Assembly (NCBI GenBank): GCA_964016885.1
Contig: OZ024742.1
Span: 15,728,108 to 15,792,107 of the forward strand
Reading direction: 5' to 3'
Length of the DNA: 64,000 bases
Source of the DNA: Eledone cirrhosa
Taxonomy: Eukaryota > Mollusca > Cephalopoda > Octopoda > Eledonidae
Shown: piece after piece, positions 13,086 through 26,900 of the stretch
Position numbering within the stretch: the stretch's first letter is position 1
How the letters are laid out: each line of letters starts with the position of its first letter
Program-made: the position numbers and the translations under genes
Notes under the pieces: generated by a model
Told to the model about the DNA's origin: nothing
The model's database searches: none
Seen by the model: the letters and a program-made list of their open reading frames with translations, nothing else

Positions 13086-14625
13086 CAGAGCAAAGTGTGA
13101 TTATTAAAGAACCTCAGAGTAATGTGTGATTATTAACGAACCTCAGAGTAAAGTGTGATTATTAAAGAACCACAGAGTAAAGTGTGATTATTAAAGAACC
13201 ACAGAGTAAAGTGTGATTATTAAAGAACCACAGAGTAAAGTGTGATTATTAAAGAACCACAGAGTAAAGTGTGATTATTAAAGAACCTCAGAGGAAAAGT
13301 GTGATTATTAAAGAACCTCAGAGTAAAGTGTGATTATTAAAGAACCCCAGAGTAAAGTGTCATTATTAAGGAACCTCAGAGTAAAGTGTGATTATTAAAG
13401 AACCACAGAGTAAAGTGTGATTATTAAAGAACCACAGAGTAAAGTGTGATTATTAAAGAACCACAGAGTAAAGTGTGATTATTAAAGAACCTCAGAGTAA
13501 AGTGTGATTATTAAAGAACCACAGAGTAAAGTGTTATTATTAAAGAACCACAGAGTAAAGTGTGATTATTAAAGAACCTCAGAGTAAAGTGTGATTATTA
13601 AAGAACCACAGAGTAAAGTGTGATTATTAAAGAACCACAGAGTAAAGTGTGATTATTAAAGTACCACAGAGTACAGTGTAATTATTAAAGAACCTCAGTG
13701 TCATGTGTGATTATTAAAGAACCTCAGAGTAAAGTGTGATTATTAAAGAACCACAGAGTAAAGTGTTATTATTAAAGAACCACAGAGAAATGTGAGATTA
13801 TTAAAGACCCACAGAGTAAAGGGTGATTATTAAAGAACCTCAGAGCAAAGTGTGATTATTAAAGAACCTCAGAGTAAAGTGTGATTATTAAAGAACCTCA
13901 GAGTAATGTGTGATTATTAAAGAACCACCGAGTAGAGTGTGATTATTAAAGAACCTCAGAGTAAAGTGTTGATTATTAAAGAACCTCAGAGTAAAGTGTG
14001 ATTATTAAAGAACCTCAGAGTAAAGTGTGACTATTAAAGAACCACAGAGTAAAGTGTGATTATTAAAGAACCTCAGAGTAAAGTGTGATTATTAAAGAAC
14101 CTCAGAGGAAAAGTGTGATTATTAAAGAACCTCAGAGTAAAGTGTGATTATTAAAGAACCCCAGAGTAAAGTGTGATTATTAAGGAACCTCAGAGTAAAG
14201 TGTGATTATTAAAGAACCTCAGAGTAAAGTATGATTATTAAAGAACCACAGAGAAATGTGTGATTATTAAAGAACCACAGAGAAAAGTGTGATTATTAAA
14301 GAACCACAGAGAAATGTGTGATTATTAAAGAACCTCAGAGAAAAGTGTGATTATTAAAGAACCACAGAGTAAAGTATGATTATTAAAGAACCACAGAGAA
14401 ATGTGTGATTATTAAAGAACCACAGAGAAAAGTGTGATTATTAAAGAACCACAGAGTAAATTGTGATTATTAAAGAACCTCAGAGAAAAGTGTAATTATA
14501 AAAGAACCTCAGTGTCATGTGTGATTATTAAAGAACCACAGAGTAAAGTGTGATTATTAAAGAACCTCAGAGAAAAGTGTGATTATTAAAGAACCAAAGA
14601 TTAAAGTGTGATTATTAAAGAACCA
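13086..14625. repeat. 1,540-bp tandem duplication, unit 2
   Basis: This is the second, adjacent copy of the 1,540-bp unit. Its left edge is marked by ACCACAGAGCAAAG at about 13,085, where the unit-1 context continues as CCTCAGAGCAAAG. Its right edge is near 14,625, where ACCACAGAGTACAG follows. It also overlaps the right copy of the 3,689-bp offset pair. Confidence 0.8.
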
Positions 14626-15563
14626 CAGAGTACAGTGTGATTATTAAAGAACCTCAGAGTAAAGTGTGATTATTAAAGAACCTCAGAGTAAATTGTGATT
14701 ATTAAAGAACCACAGAGAAAAGTGTGATTATTAAATAACCTCAGAGAAAAGTGTGATTATTAAAGAACCTCAGAGAAAAGTGTGATTATTAAAGAACCTC
14801 AGAGTAAAGTGTTATTATTAAAGAACCTCAGAAAAAACTGTGATTATTAAAGAACCTCAGAGTAAAGTGTGATTATTAAAGAACCTCAGAGTAAAGTGTG
14901 ATTTTTAAAGAATCTCAGAGTAAAGTGTGATTATTAAACAACCACAGAGAAAAGTGTGATTTTTAAAGAACCTCAGAGTAAAGTGTGATTGTTAAAGAAT
15001 CTCAGAGTAAAGTGTGATTATTAAAGAACCTCAGAGAAAAGTGTAATTATTAAAGAACCTCAGTGTCATGTGTGATTATTAAAGAACCACAGAGTAAAGT
15101 GTGATTATTAAAGAACCTCAGAGTAAAGTGTGATTATTAAAGAACCACGGAGTAAAGTGTTATTATTAAAGAACCACAGAGAAATGTGAGATTATTAAAG
15201 ACCCACAGAGTAAAGGGTGATTATTAAAGAACCTCAGAGCAAAGTGTGATTATTAAAGAACCTCAGAGTAATGTGTGATTATTAACGAACCTCAGAGTAA
15301 AGTGTGATTATTAAAGAACCACAGAGTAAAGTGTGATTATTAAAGAACCTCAGAGTAAAGTGTTGATTATTAAAGAACCTCAGAGTAAAGTGTGACTATT
15401 AGAGAACCTCAGAGTAAAGTGTGATTATTAAAGAACCACAGAGTAAAGTGTGATTATTAAAGAACCACAGAGAAATGTGTGATTTTTAAAGAACCACAGA
15501 GTAAAGAGAGATTATTAAAGAACCTCAGAGTAAAGTGTGATTATTAAAGAACCTCAGAGTAAA

Positions 15564-15590
15564 GTGTGATTATTAAAGAACCAGTGTCAT
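15564..15590 (+). repeat. 27-bp shortened A monomer (three copies)
   Basis: This monomer has lost two bases, reading AAGAACCAGTGTCATG where relatives read AACCTCAGTGTCATG, and is followed by GTGCGATT. The same shortened monomer sits at 25,143-25,169 and 35,358-35,384, at the expected offsets of 9,579 and 10,215 bp, so one ancestral deletion was copied with the larger blocks. Confidence 0.82.
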
Positions 15591-16611
15591 GTGCGATTAT
15601 TAAAGAACCACAGAGTAAAGTGTGATTATTAAAGAACCTCAGAGTAAAGTGTGATTATTAAAGAACCTCAGAGTAAAGTGTGATTAGTAAAGAACCTCAG
15701 AGTTAAGTGTGATTATTAAAGAAACTCAGGGTAAAGTGTGATTATTAAAGAACCTCAGAGGAAAAGTGTGATTATTAAAGAACCTCAGAGTAAAGTGTGA
15801 TTATTAAAGAACCCCAGAGTAAAGTGTCATTATTAAGGAACCTCAGAGTAAAGTGTGATTATTAAAGAACCACAGAGTAAAGTGTGATTATTAAAGAACC
15901 ACAGAGAAATGTGTGATTATTAAAGAACCACAGAGTAAAGTGTGATTATTAAAGAACCTCAGAGTTAAGTGTGATTATTAAAGAACCTCAGAGTAAAGTG
16001 TGATTATTAAAGAACCATAGAGTACAGTGTGATTATTAAAGAACCTCAGAGTAAAGTGTGATTATTAAAGAACCTCAGAGTTAAGTGTGATTATTACAGA
16101 ACCTCAGAGTAAAGTGTGATTATTAAAGAACCATAGAGTACAGTGTGATTATTAAAGAACCTCAGAGTAAAGAGTGATTATTAAAGAACCTCAGAGTAAA
16201 GTGTGATTATTAAAGAACCTCAGAGAAAAGTGTGATTATTAAAGAACTTCAGAAAAATGTGTGATTATTAACGAACCTCAGAGTAAAGTGTGATTATTAA
16301 AGAACCTCAGAGTACAGTGTGATTATTAAAGAACTTCAGAGAAAAGTGTGATTATTAAAGAACTTCAGAGAAAAGTGTGATTATTAAAGAACCTCAGAGT
16401 TAAGTGTGATTATTAAAAAACCTCAGAGAAAAGTGTGATTATTAAAGAACCTCAGAGTAAAGTGTGATTATTAAAGAACCTCAGAGTAAAGTGTGATTAT
16501 TAAAGAACCACAGAGAAATGTGTGATTATTAAAGAACCACAGAGTAAAGTGTGATTATTAAAGAACCTCAGAGTAAAGTGTGATTATTAAAGAACCTCAG
16601 AGTAAAGTGTT

Positions 16612-19600
16612 ATAATTAAAGTACCACAGAGTACAGTGTGATTATTAAAGAACCTCAGAGCAAAGTGTGATTATTAAAGAACCTCAGTGTCATGTGTGAT
16701 TATTAAAGAACCACAGAGTAAAGTGTGATTATTAAAGAACCTCAGAGCAAAGTGTGATTATTAAAGAACCTCAGTGTCATGTGTGATTATTAAAGAACCA
16801 CAGAGTAAAGTGTGATTATTAAAGAACCTCAGAGTAAAGTGTGATTATTAAAGAATCTCAGAGTAAAGTGTGATTATTAAAGAACCTCAGACTAAAGTGT
16901 GATTATTAAAGAACCTCAGAGCAAAGTGTGATTATTAAAGAACCTCAGAGTAAAGTGTGATTATTAAAGAACCTCAGACTAAAGTGTGATTATTAAAGAA
17001 CCTCAGAGCAAAGTGTGATTATTAAAGAACCTCAGAGTAAAGTGTGATTATTAAAGAACCACAGAGAAATGTGTGATTATTAACGAACCACAGAGTAAAG
17101 TGTGATTATTAAAGAACCTAAGAGTAAAGTGTGATTATTAAAGAACCACAGAGAAAAGTGTGATTATTAAAGAACCACAGAGTAAAGTGTGATTAATAAA
17201 GAACCACAGAGAAAACTTTATTTATTTAAGAACTACAGAATAATGTGTGATTATTAAAGAACCTCAGAGTAAAGTGTGATTATTAAAGAACCTCAGTGTC
17301 ATGTGTGATTATTAAAGAACCACAGAGCAAAGTTTGATTATTAAAGAACCTCAGAGTAAAGTGTGATTATTAAAGGACCACAGAGTAAAGTGCGATTATT
17401 AAAGAACCTCAGAGCAAAGTGTGATTATTAAAGAACCTCAGAGTTAAGTGTGATCATTAAAGAACCTCATAGTTAAGTGTGATTATTAAAGAACCTCAGA
17501 GTAAAGTGTGATTATTAAAGAACCTCAGAGTTAAGTGTGATCATTAAAGAACCTCAGAGTTAAGTGTGATTATTAAAGGACCACAGAGTAAAGTGTGATT
17601 GTTAAAGAACCTCAGAGTAAAGTGTGATTATTAAATAACCACAGAGTAAAGTGTTATTATTAAAGAACCATAGAGAAATGTGAGATTATTAAAGAACCTC
17701 ATAGTAAAGTGTGATTATTAAAGAACCTCAGAGTAAAGTGTGATTATTAAAGAACCTCAGAGTAAAGTGTGATCATTAAAGAACCACAGAGTAAAGTGTG
17801 ATTATTAAAGAACCTCAGAGTAATGTGTGATTATTAAAGAACCATACATAAATGTGAGATTACTAAAGAACCACAGAGTAAAGTGTGATTATTAAAGAAC
17901 CTCAGAGTAAAGTGTGATTTTTAAAGAATCTCAGAGTAAAGTGTGATTATTAAACAACCACAGAGAAAAGTGTGATTATTAAAGAACCTCAGAGTAAAGT
18001 GTGATTGTTAAAGAATCTCAGAGTAAAATGTGATTATTAAACAACCACAGAGAAAGGTGTGATTATTAAAGAACCTCAGAGCAAAGTGTGATTATTAAAG
18101 AACCTCAGAGTAAAGTGTGATTATTAAAGAACCTCAGAGTAAAGTGTGATTGTTAAAGAATCTCAGAGTAAAGGGTGATTATTAAAGAACCACAGAGTAA
18201 AGTGTGATTATTAAAGAACCTCAGAGCAAAGTGTGATTATTAAAGAACCTCAGAGTAAAGTGTGATTATTAAAGAACCTCAGAGTAAAGTGTGATTATTA
18301 AAGAACCTCAGAGTAAAGTGTGATTATTAAAGAACCTCAGAGTAAAGTGTGATTAATAAAGAAACACAGAGAAATGTGTGATTATTAACGAACCACAGAG
18401 TAAAGTGTGATTATTAAAGAACCACAGAGTAAAGTGTGATTATTAAAGAACCTCAGAGTAAAGTGTGATTATTAAAGAACCTCAGAGTAAAGTGTGATTA
18501 TTAAAGAACCACAGAGTAAAGTGTGATTATTAAAGAACCTCAGAGTAAAGTGTGATTATTAAAGAACCATACATAAATGTGAGATTACTAAAGAACCACA
18601 GAGTAAAGTGTGATTATTAAAGAACCTCAGAGTAAAGTGTGATTATTAAAGAACCTCAGAGGAAAAGTGTGATTATTAAAGAACCTCAGAGTAAAGTGTG
18701 ATTATTAAAGAACCCCAGAGTAAAGTGTGATTATTAAAGAACCACAGAGTAAAGTGTGATTATTAAAGAACCTCAGAGTAAAGTGTGATTATTAAAGAAC
18801 CACAGAGTAAAGTGTGATTATTAAAGAACCACAGAGTAAAGTGTGATTATTAAAGAACCACAGAGTAAAGTGTAATTATTAAAGTACCACAGAGTACAGT
18901 GTAATTATTAAAGAATCTCAGTGTCATGTGTGATTATTAAAGAACCTCAGAGTAAAGTGTGATTATTAAAGAACCACAGAGTAAAGTGTTATTATTAAAG
19001 AACCACAGAGAAATGTGAGATTATTAAAGAACCTCAGAGTAAAGTGTGATTATTAAAGAACCTCAGAGTAAAGTGTGACTATTAAAGAACCACAGAGTAA
19101 AGTGTGATTATTAAAGAACCTCAGAGTAAAGTGTGATTATTAAAGAACCTCAGAGGAAAAGTGTGATTATTAAAGAACCTCAGAGTAAAGTGTTATTATT
19201 AAAGAACCCCAGAGTAAAGTGTGATTATTAAGGAACCTCAGAGTAAAGTGTGATTATTAAAGAACCTCAGAGTAAAGTATGATTATTAAAGAACCACAGA
19301 GAAATGTGTGATTATTAAAGAACCACAGAGAAAAGTGTGATTATTAAAGAACCACAGAGAAATGTGTGATTATTAAAGAACCTCAGAGAAAAGTGTGATT
19401 ATTAAAGAACCACAGAGTAAAGTATGATTATTAAAGAACCACAGAGAAATGTGTGATTATTAAAGAACCACAGAGAAAAGTGTGATTATTAAAGAACCAC
19501 AGAGTAAAGTGTGATTATTAAAGAACCTCAGAGAAAAGTGTAATTATTAAAGAACCTCAGTGTCATGTGTGATTATTAAAGAACCACAGAGTAAAGTGTG

Positions 19601-20001
19601 ATTATTAAAGAACCTCAGAGAAAAGTGTGATTATTAAAGAACCAAAGAGTAAAGTGTGATTATTAAAGAACCACAGAGTACAGTGTGATTATTAAAGAAC
19701 CTCAGAGTAAAGTGTGATTATTAAAGAACCTCAGAGTAAATTGTGATTATTAAAGAACCACAGAGAAAAGTGTGATTATTAAAGAACCTCAGAGAAAAGT
19801 GTGATTATTAAAGAACCTCAGAGAAAAGTGTGATTATTAAAGAACCTCAGAGTAAAGTGTGATTATTAAAGAACCTCAGAGTAAAGTGTGATTTTTAAAG
19901 AATCTCAGAGTAAAGTGTGATTATTAAACAACCACAGAGAAAAGTGTGATTTTTAAAGAACCTCAGAGTAAAGTGTGATTGTTAAAGAATCTCAGAGTAA
20001 A
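16612..20001. repeat. Segmental repeat, offset 12,512 bp (right copy)
   Basis: This is the partner of 4,100-7,490, embedded in the first 9,579-bp unit. At its end, near 20,000, five monomers present at about 7,490-7,634 are missing, and the match resumes at an offset of 12,367 bp (GGGTG at 7,635 and 20,002; CCATAC at 8,058 and 20,425; GTGTGACT at 8,564 and 20,931). The loss is a whole number of monomers, as slippage or unequal exchange in register would give. Confidence 0.78.
17216..17244 (+). repeat. Strongly diverged A monomer, copy 2
   Basis: This copy carries the same variant monomer as 4,704, 12,512 bp downstream, inside the first 9,579-bp unit. Confidence 0.85.
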
Positions 20002-20959
20002 GGGTGATTATTAAAGAACCACAGAGTAAAGTGTGATTATTAAAGAACCTCAGAGCAAAGTGTGATTATTAAAGAACCTCAGAGTAAAGTGTGATTATTA
20101 AAGAATCTCAGAGTAAAGTGTGATTATTAAAGAACCTCAGAGTAAAGTGTGATTATTAAATAACCACAGAGTAAAGTGTGATTAATAAAGAAACACAGAG
20201 AAATGTGTGATTATTAACGAACCACAGAGTAAAGTGTGATTATTAAAGAACCACAGAGAAATGTGTGATTATTAAAGAACCTCAGAGTAAAGTGTGATTA
20301 TTAAAGAACCTCAGAGTAAAGTGTGATTATTAAAGAACCTCAGAGTAAAGTGTGATTATTAAAGAACCACAGAGTAAAGTGTGATTATTAAAGAACCTCA
20401 GAGTAAAGTGTGATTATTAAAGAACCATACATAAATGTGAGATTACTAAAGAACCACAGAGTAAAGTGTGATTATTAAAGAACCTCAGAGTAAAGTGTGA
20501 TTATTAAAGAACCTCAGAGGAAAAGTGTGATTATTAAAGAACCTCAGAGTAAAGTGTGATTATTAAAGAACCCCAGAGCAAAGTGTGATTATTAAAGAAC
20601 CACAGAGTAAAGTGTGATTATTAAAGAACCTCAGAGTAAAGTGTGATTATTAAAGAACCACAGAGTAAAGTGTGATTATTAAAGAACCACAGAGTAAAGT
20701 GTGATTATTAAAGAACCACAGAGTAAAGTGTAATTATTAAAGTACCACAGAGTACAGTGTAATTATTAAAGAATCTCAGTGTCATGTGTGATTATTAAAG
20801 AACCTCAGAGTAAAGTGTGATTATTAAAGAACCACAGAGTAAAGTGTTATTATTAAAGAACCACAGAGAAATGTGAGATTATTAAAGAACCTCAGAGTAA
20901 AGTGTGATTATTAAAGAACCTCAGAGTAAAGTGTGACTATTAAAGAACCACAGAGTAAA

Positions 20960-23900
20960 GTGTGATTATTAAAGAACCACAGAGTAAAGTGTGATTATTA
21001 AAGAACCTCAGAGTAAAGTGTGATTATTAAAGAACCACGGAGTAAAGTGTTATTATTAAAGAACCACAGAGAAATGTGAGATTATTAAAGACCCACAGAG
21101 TAAAGGGTGATTATTAAAGAACCTCAGAGCAAAGTGTGATTATTAAAGAACCTCAGAGTAATGTGTGATTATTAACGAACCTCAGAGTAAAGTGTGATTA
21201 TTAAAGAACCACAGAGTAAAGTGTGATTATTAAAGAACCACAGAGTAAAGTGTGATTATTAAAGAACCACAGAGTAAAGTGTGATTATTAAAGAACCACA
21301 GAGTAAAGTGTGATTATTAAAGAACCTCAGAGGAAAAGTGTGATTATTAAAGAACCTCAGAGTAAAGTGTGATTATTAAAGAACCCCAGAGTAAAGTGTC
21401 ATTATTAAGGAACCTCAGAGTAAAGTGTGATTATTAAAGAACCACAGAGTAAAGTGTGATTATTAAAGAACCACAGAGTAAAGTGTGATTATTAAAGAAC
21501 CACAGAGTAAAGTGTGATTATTAAAGAACCTCAGAGTAAAGTGTGATTATTAAAGAACCACAGAGTAAAGTGTTATTATTAAAGAACCACAGAGTAAAGT
21601 GTGATTATTAAAGAACCTCAGAGTAAAGTGTGATTATTAAAGAACCACAGAGTAAAGTGTGATTATTAAAGAACCACAGAGTAAAGTGTGATTATTAAAG
21701 TACCACAGAGTACAGTGTAATTATTAAAGAACCTCAGTGTCATGTGTGATTATTAAAGAACCTCAGAGTAAAGTGTGATTATTAAAGAACCACAGAGTAA
21801 AGTGTTATTATTAAAGAACCACAGAGAAATGTGAGATTATTAAAGACCCTCAGAGTAAAGGGTGATTATTAAAGAACCTCAGAGCAAAGTGTGATTATTA
21901 AAGAACCTCAGAGTAAAGTGTGATTATTAAAGAACCTCAGAGTAATGTGTGATTATTAAAGAATCACCGAGTAGAGTGTGATTATTAAAGAACCTCAGAG
22001 TAAAGTGTTGATTATTAAAGAACCTCAGAGTAAAGTGTGATTATTAAAGAACCTCAGAGTAAAGTGTGACTATTAAAGAACCACAGAGTAAAGTGTGATT
22101 ATTAAAGAACCTCAGAGTAAAGTGTGATTATTAAAGAACCTCAGAGGAAAAGTGTGATTATTAAAGAACCTCAGAGTAAAGTGTGATTATTAAAGAACCC
22201 CAGAGTAAAGTGTGATTATTAAGGAACCTCAGAGTAAAGTGTGATTATTAAAGAACCTAAGAGTAAAGTATGATTATTAAAGAACCACAGAGAAATGTGT
22301 GATTATTAAAGAACCACAGAGAAAAGTGTGATTATTAAAGAACCACAGAGAAATGTGTGATTATTAAAGAACCTCAGAGAAAAGTGTGATTATTAAAGAA
22401 CCACAGAGTAAAGTATGATTATTAAAGAACCACAGAGAAATGTGTGATTATTAAAGAACCACAGAGAAAAGTGTGATTATTAAAGAACCACAGAGTAAAG
22501 TGTGATTATTAAAGAACCTCAGAGAAAAGTGTAATTATAAAAGAACCTCAGTGTCATGTGTGATTATTAAAGAACCACAGAGTAAAGTGTGATTATTAAA
22601 GAACCTCAGAGAAAAGTGTGATTATTAAAGAACCAAAGATTAAAGTGTGATTATTAAAGAACCACAGAGCAAAGTGTGATTATTAAAGAACCTCAGAGTA
22701 ATGTGTGATTATTAACGAACCTCAGAGTAAAGTGTGATTATTAAAGAACCACAGAGTAAAGTGTGATTATTAAAGAACCACAGAGTAAAGTGTGATTATT
22801 AAAGAACCACAGAGTAAAGTGTGATTATTAAAGAACCACAGAGTAAAGTGTGATTATTAAAGAACCTCAGAGGAAAAGTGTGATTATTAAAGAACCTCAG
22901 AGTAAAGTGTGATTATTAAAGAACCCCAGAGTAAAGTGTCATTATTAAGGAACCTCAGAGTAAAGTGTGATTATTAAAGAACCACAGAGTAAAGTGTGAT
23001 TATTAAAGAACCACAGAGTAAAGTGTGATTATTAAAGAACCACAGAGTAAAGTGTGATTATTAAAGAACCTCAGAGTAAAGTGTGATTATTAAAGAACCA
23101 CAGAGTAAAGTGTTATTATTAAAGAACCACAGAGTAAAGTGTGATTATTAAAGAACCTCAGAGTAAAGTGTGATTATTAAAGAACCACAGAGTAAAGTGT
23201 GATTATTAAAGAACCACAGAGTAAAGTGTGATTATTAAAGTACCACAGAGTACAGTGTAATTATTAAAGAACCTCAGTGTCATGTGTGATTATTAAAGAA
23301 CCTCAGAGTAAAGTGTGATTATTAAAGAACCACAGAGTAAAGTGTTATTATTAAAGAACCACAGAGAAATGTGAGATTATTAAAGACCCACAGAGTAAAG
23401 GGTGATTATTAAAGAACCTCAGAGCAAAGTGTGATTATTAAAGAACCTCAGAGTAAAGTGTGATTATTAAAGAACCTCAGAGTAATGTGTGATTATTAAA
23501 GAACCACCGAGTAGAGTGTGATTATTAAAGAACCTCAGAGTAAAGTGTTGATTATTAAAGAACCTCAGAGTAAAGTGTGATTATTAAAGAACCTCAGAGT
23601 AAAGTGTGACTATTAAAGAACCACAGAGTAAAGTGTGATTATTAAAGAACCTCAGAGTAAAGTGTGATTATTAAAGAACCTCAGAGGAAAAGTGTGATTA
23701 TTAAAGAACCTCAGAGTAAAGTGTGATTATTAAAGAACCCCAGAGTAAAGTGTGATTATTAAGGAACCTCAGAGTAAAGTGTGATTATTAAAGAACCTCA
23801 GAGTAAAGTATGATTATTAAAGAACCACAGAGAAATGTGTGATTATTAAAGAACCACAGAGAAAAGTGTGATTATTAAAGAACCACAGAGAAATGTGTGA

Positions 23901-26900
23901 TTATTAAAGAACCTCAGAGAAAAGTGTGATTATTAAAGAACCACAGAGTAAAGTATGATTATTAAAGAACCACAGAGAAATGTGTGATTATTAAAGAACC
24001 ACAGAGAAAAGTGTGATTATTAAAGAACCACAGAGTAAATTGTGATTATTAAAGAACCTCAGAGAAAAGTGTAATTATAAAAGAACCTCAGTGTCATGTG
24101 TGATTATTAAAGAACCACAGAGTAAAGTGTGATTATTAAAGAACCTCAGAGAAAAGTGTGATTATTAAAGAACCAAAGATTAAAGTGTGATTATTAAAGA
24201 ACCACAGAGTACAGTGTGATTATTAAAGAACCTCAGAGTAAAGTGTGATTATTAAAGAACCTCAGAGTAAATTGTGATTATTAAAGAACCACAGAGAAAA
24301 GTGTGATTATTAAATAACCTCAGAGAAAAGTGTGATTATTAAAGAACCTCAGAGAAAAGTGTGATTATTAAAGAACCTCAGAGTAAAGTGTTATTATTAA
24401 AGAACCTCAGAAAAAACTGTGATTATTAAAGAACCTCAGAGTAAAGTGTGATTATTAAAGAACCTCAGAGTAAAGTGTGATTTTTAAAGAATCTCAGAGT
24501 AAAGTGTGATTATTAAACAACCACAGAGAAAAGTGTGATTTTTAAAGAACCTCAGAGTAAAGTGTGATTGTTAAAGAATCTCAGAGTAAAGTGTGATTAT
24601 TAAAGAACCTCAGAGAAAAGTGTAATTATTAAAGAACCTCAGTGTCATGTGTGATTATTAAAGAACCACAGAGTAAAGTGTGATTATTAAAGAACCTCAG
24701 AGTAAAGTGTGATTATTAAAGAACCACGGAGTAAAGTGTTATTATTAAAGAACCACAGAGAAATGTGAGATTATTAAAGACCCACAGAGTAAAGGGTGAT
24801 TATTAAAGAACCTCAGAGCAAAGTGTGATTATTAAAGAACCTCAGAGTAATGTGTGATTATTAACGAACCTCAGAGTAAAGTGTGATTATTAAAGAACCA
24901 CAGAGTAAAGTGTGATTATTAAAGAACCTCAGAGTAAAGTGTTGATTATTAAAGAACCTCAGAGTAAAGTGTGACTATTAGAGAACCTCAGAGTAAAGTG
25001 TGATTATTAAAGAACCACAGAGTAAAGTGTGATTATTAAAGAACCACAGAGAAATGTGTGATTTTTAAAGAACCACAGAGTAAAGAGAGATTATTAAAGA
25101 ACCTCAGAGTAAAGTGTGATTATTAAAGAACCTCAGAGTAAAGTGTGATTATTAAAGAACCAGTGTCATGTGCGATTATTAAAGAACCACAGAGTAAAGT
25201 GTGATTATTAAAGAACCTCAGAGTAAAGTGTGATTATTAAAGAACCTCAGAGTAAAGTGTGATTAGTAAAGAACCTCAGAGTTACGTGTGATTATTAAAG
25301 AAACTCAGGGTAAAGTGTGATTATTAAAGAACCTCAGAGGAAAAGTGTGATTATTAAAGAACCTCAGAGTAAAGTGTGATTATTAAAGAACCCCAGAGTA
25401 AAGTGTCATTATTAAGGAACCTCAGAGTAAAGTGTGATTATTAAAGAACCACAGAGTAAAGTGTGATTATTAAAGAACCACAGAGAAATGTGTGATTATT
25501 AAAGAACCACAGAGTAAAGTGTGATTATTAAAGAACCTCAGAGTTAAGTGTGATTATTAAAGAACCTCAGAGTAAAGTGTGATTATTAAAGAACCATAGA
25601 GTACAGTGTGATTATTAAAGAACCTCAGAGTAAAGTGTGATTATTAAAGAACCTCAGAGTTAAGTGTGATTATTACAGAACCTCAGAGTAAAGTGTGATT
25701 ATTAAAGAACCATAGAGTACAGTGTGATTATTAAAGAACCTCAGAGTAAAGAGTGATTATTAAAGAACCTCAGAGTAAAGTGTGATTATTAAAGAACCTC
25801 AGAGAAAAGTGTGATTATTAAAGAACTTCAGAAAAATGTGTGATTATTAACGAACCTCAGAGTAAAGTGTGATTATTAAAGAACCTCAGAGTACAGTGTG
25901 ATTATTAAAGAACTTCAGAGAAAAGTGTGATTATTAAAGAACTTCAGAGAAAAGTGTGATTATTAAAGAACCTCAGAGTTAAGTGTGATTATTAAAAAAC
26001 CTCAGAGAAAAGTGTGATTATTAAAGAACCTCAGAGTAAAGTGTGATTATTAAAGAACCTCAGAGTAAAGTGTGATTATTAAAGAACCACAGAGAAATGT
26101 GTGATTATTAAAGAACCACAGAGTAAAGTGTGATTATTAAAGAACCTCAGAGTAAAGTGTGATTATTAAAGAACCTCAGAGTAAAGTGTTATAATTAAAG
26201 TACCACAGAGTACAGTGTGATTATTAAAGAACCTCAGAGCAAAGTGTGATTATTAAAGAACCTCAGTGTCATGTGTGATTATTAAAGAACCACAGAGTAA
26301 AGTGTGATTATTAAAGAACCTCAGAGCAAAGTGTGATTATTAAAGAACCTCAGTGTCATGTGTGATTATTAAAGAACCACAGAGTAAAGTGTGATTATTA
26401 AAGAACCTCAGAGTAAAGTGTGATTATTAAAGAATCTCAGAGTAAAGTGTGATTATTAAAGAACCTCAGACTAAAGTGTGATTATTAAAGAACCTCAGAG
26501 CAAAGTGTGATTATTAAAGAACCTCAGAGTAAAGTGTGATTATTAAAGAACCTCAGACTAAAGTGTGATTATTAAAGAACCTCAGAGCAAAGTGTGATTA
26601 TTAAAGAACCTCAGAGTAAAGTGTGATTATTAAAGAACCACAGAGAAATGTGTGATTATTAACGAACCACAGAGTAAAGTGTGATTATTAAAGAACCTAA
26701 GAGTAAAGTGTGATTATTAAAGAACCACAGAGAAAAGTGTGATTATTAAAGAACCACAGAGTAAAGTGTGATTAATAAAGAACCACAGAGAAAACTTTAT
26801 TTATTTAAGAACTACAGAATAATGTGTGATTATTAAAGAACCTCAGAGTAAAGTGTGATTATTAAAGAACCTCAGTGTCATGTGTGATTATTAAAGAACC

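Larger units (their letters stand above)
11381..20959. repeat. 9,579-bp tandem duplication, unit 1
   Basis: This is the largest duplication in the window, about 330 monomers. At 13 or more separate markers the sequence recurs exactly 9,579 bp downstream: CCACGG (11,459 and 21,038), GAATCACCG (12,382 and 21,961), GAAAAAACTG (14,831 and 24,410), GTTGATT (15,362 and 24,941), the 27-bp monomer (15,564 and 25,143), GATTAGTAAAG (15,682 and 25,261), the diverged monomer (17,216 and 26,795), and CCATAC (17,842/27,421, 18,567/28,146 and 20,425/30,004). The offset never changes, so there is no net indel between these markers. Only isolated substitutions were noticed: A at 12,271 versus T at 21,850, and A at 15,706 versus C at 25,285. 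The left edge is where homology to 20,960 begins, just after an AGTGTCAT monomer. Confidence 0.9.
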
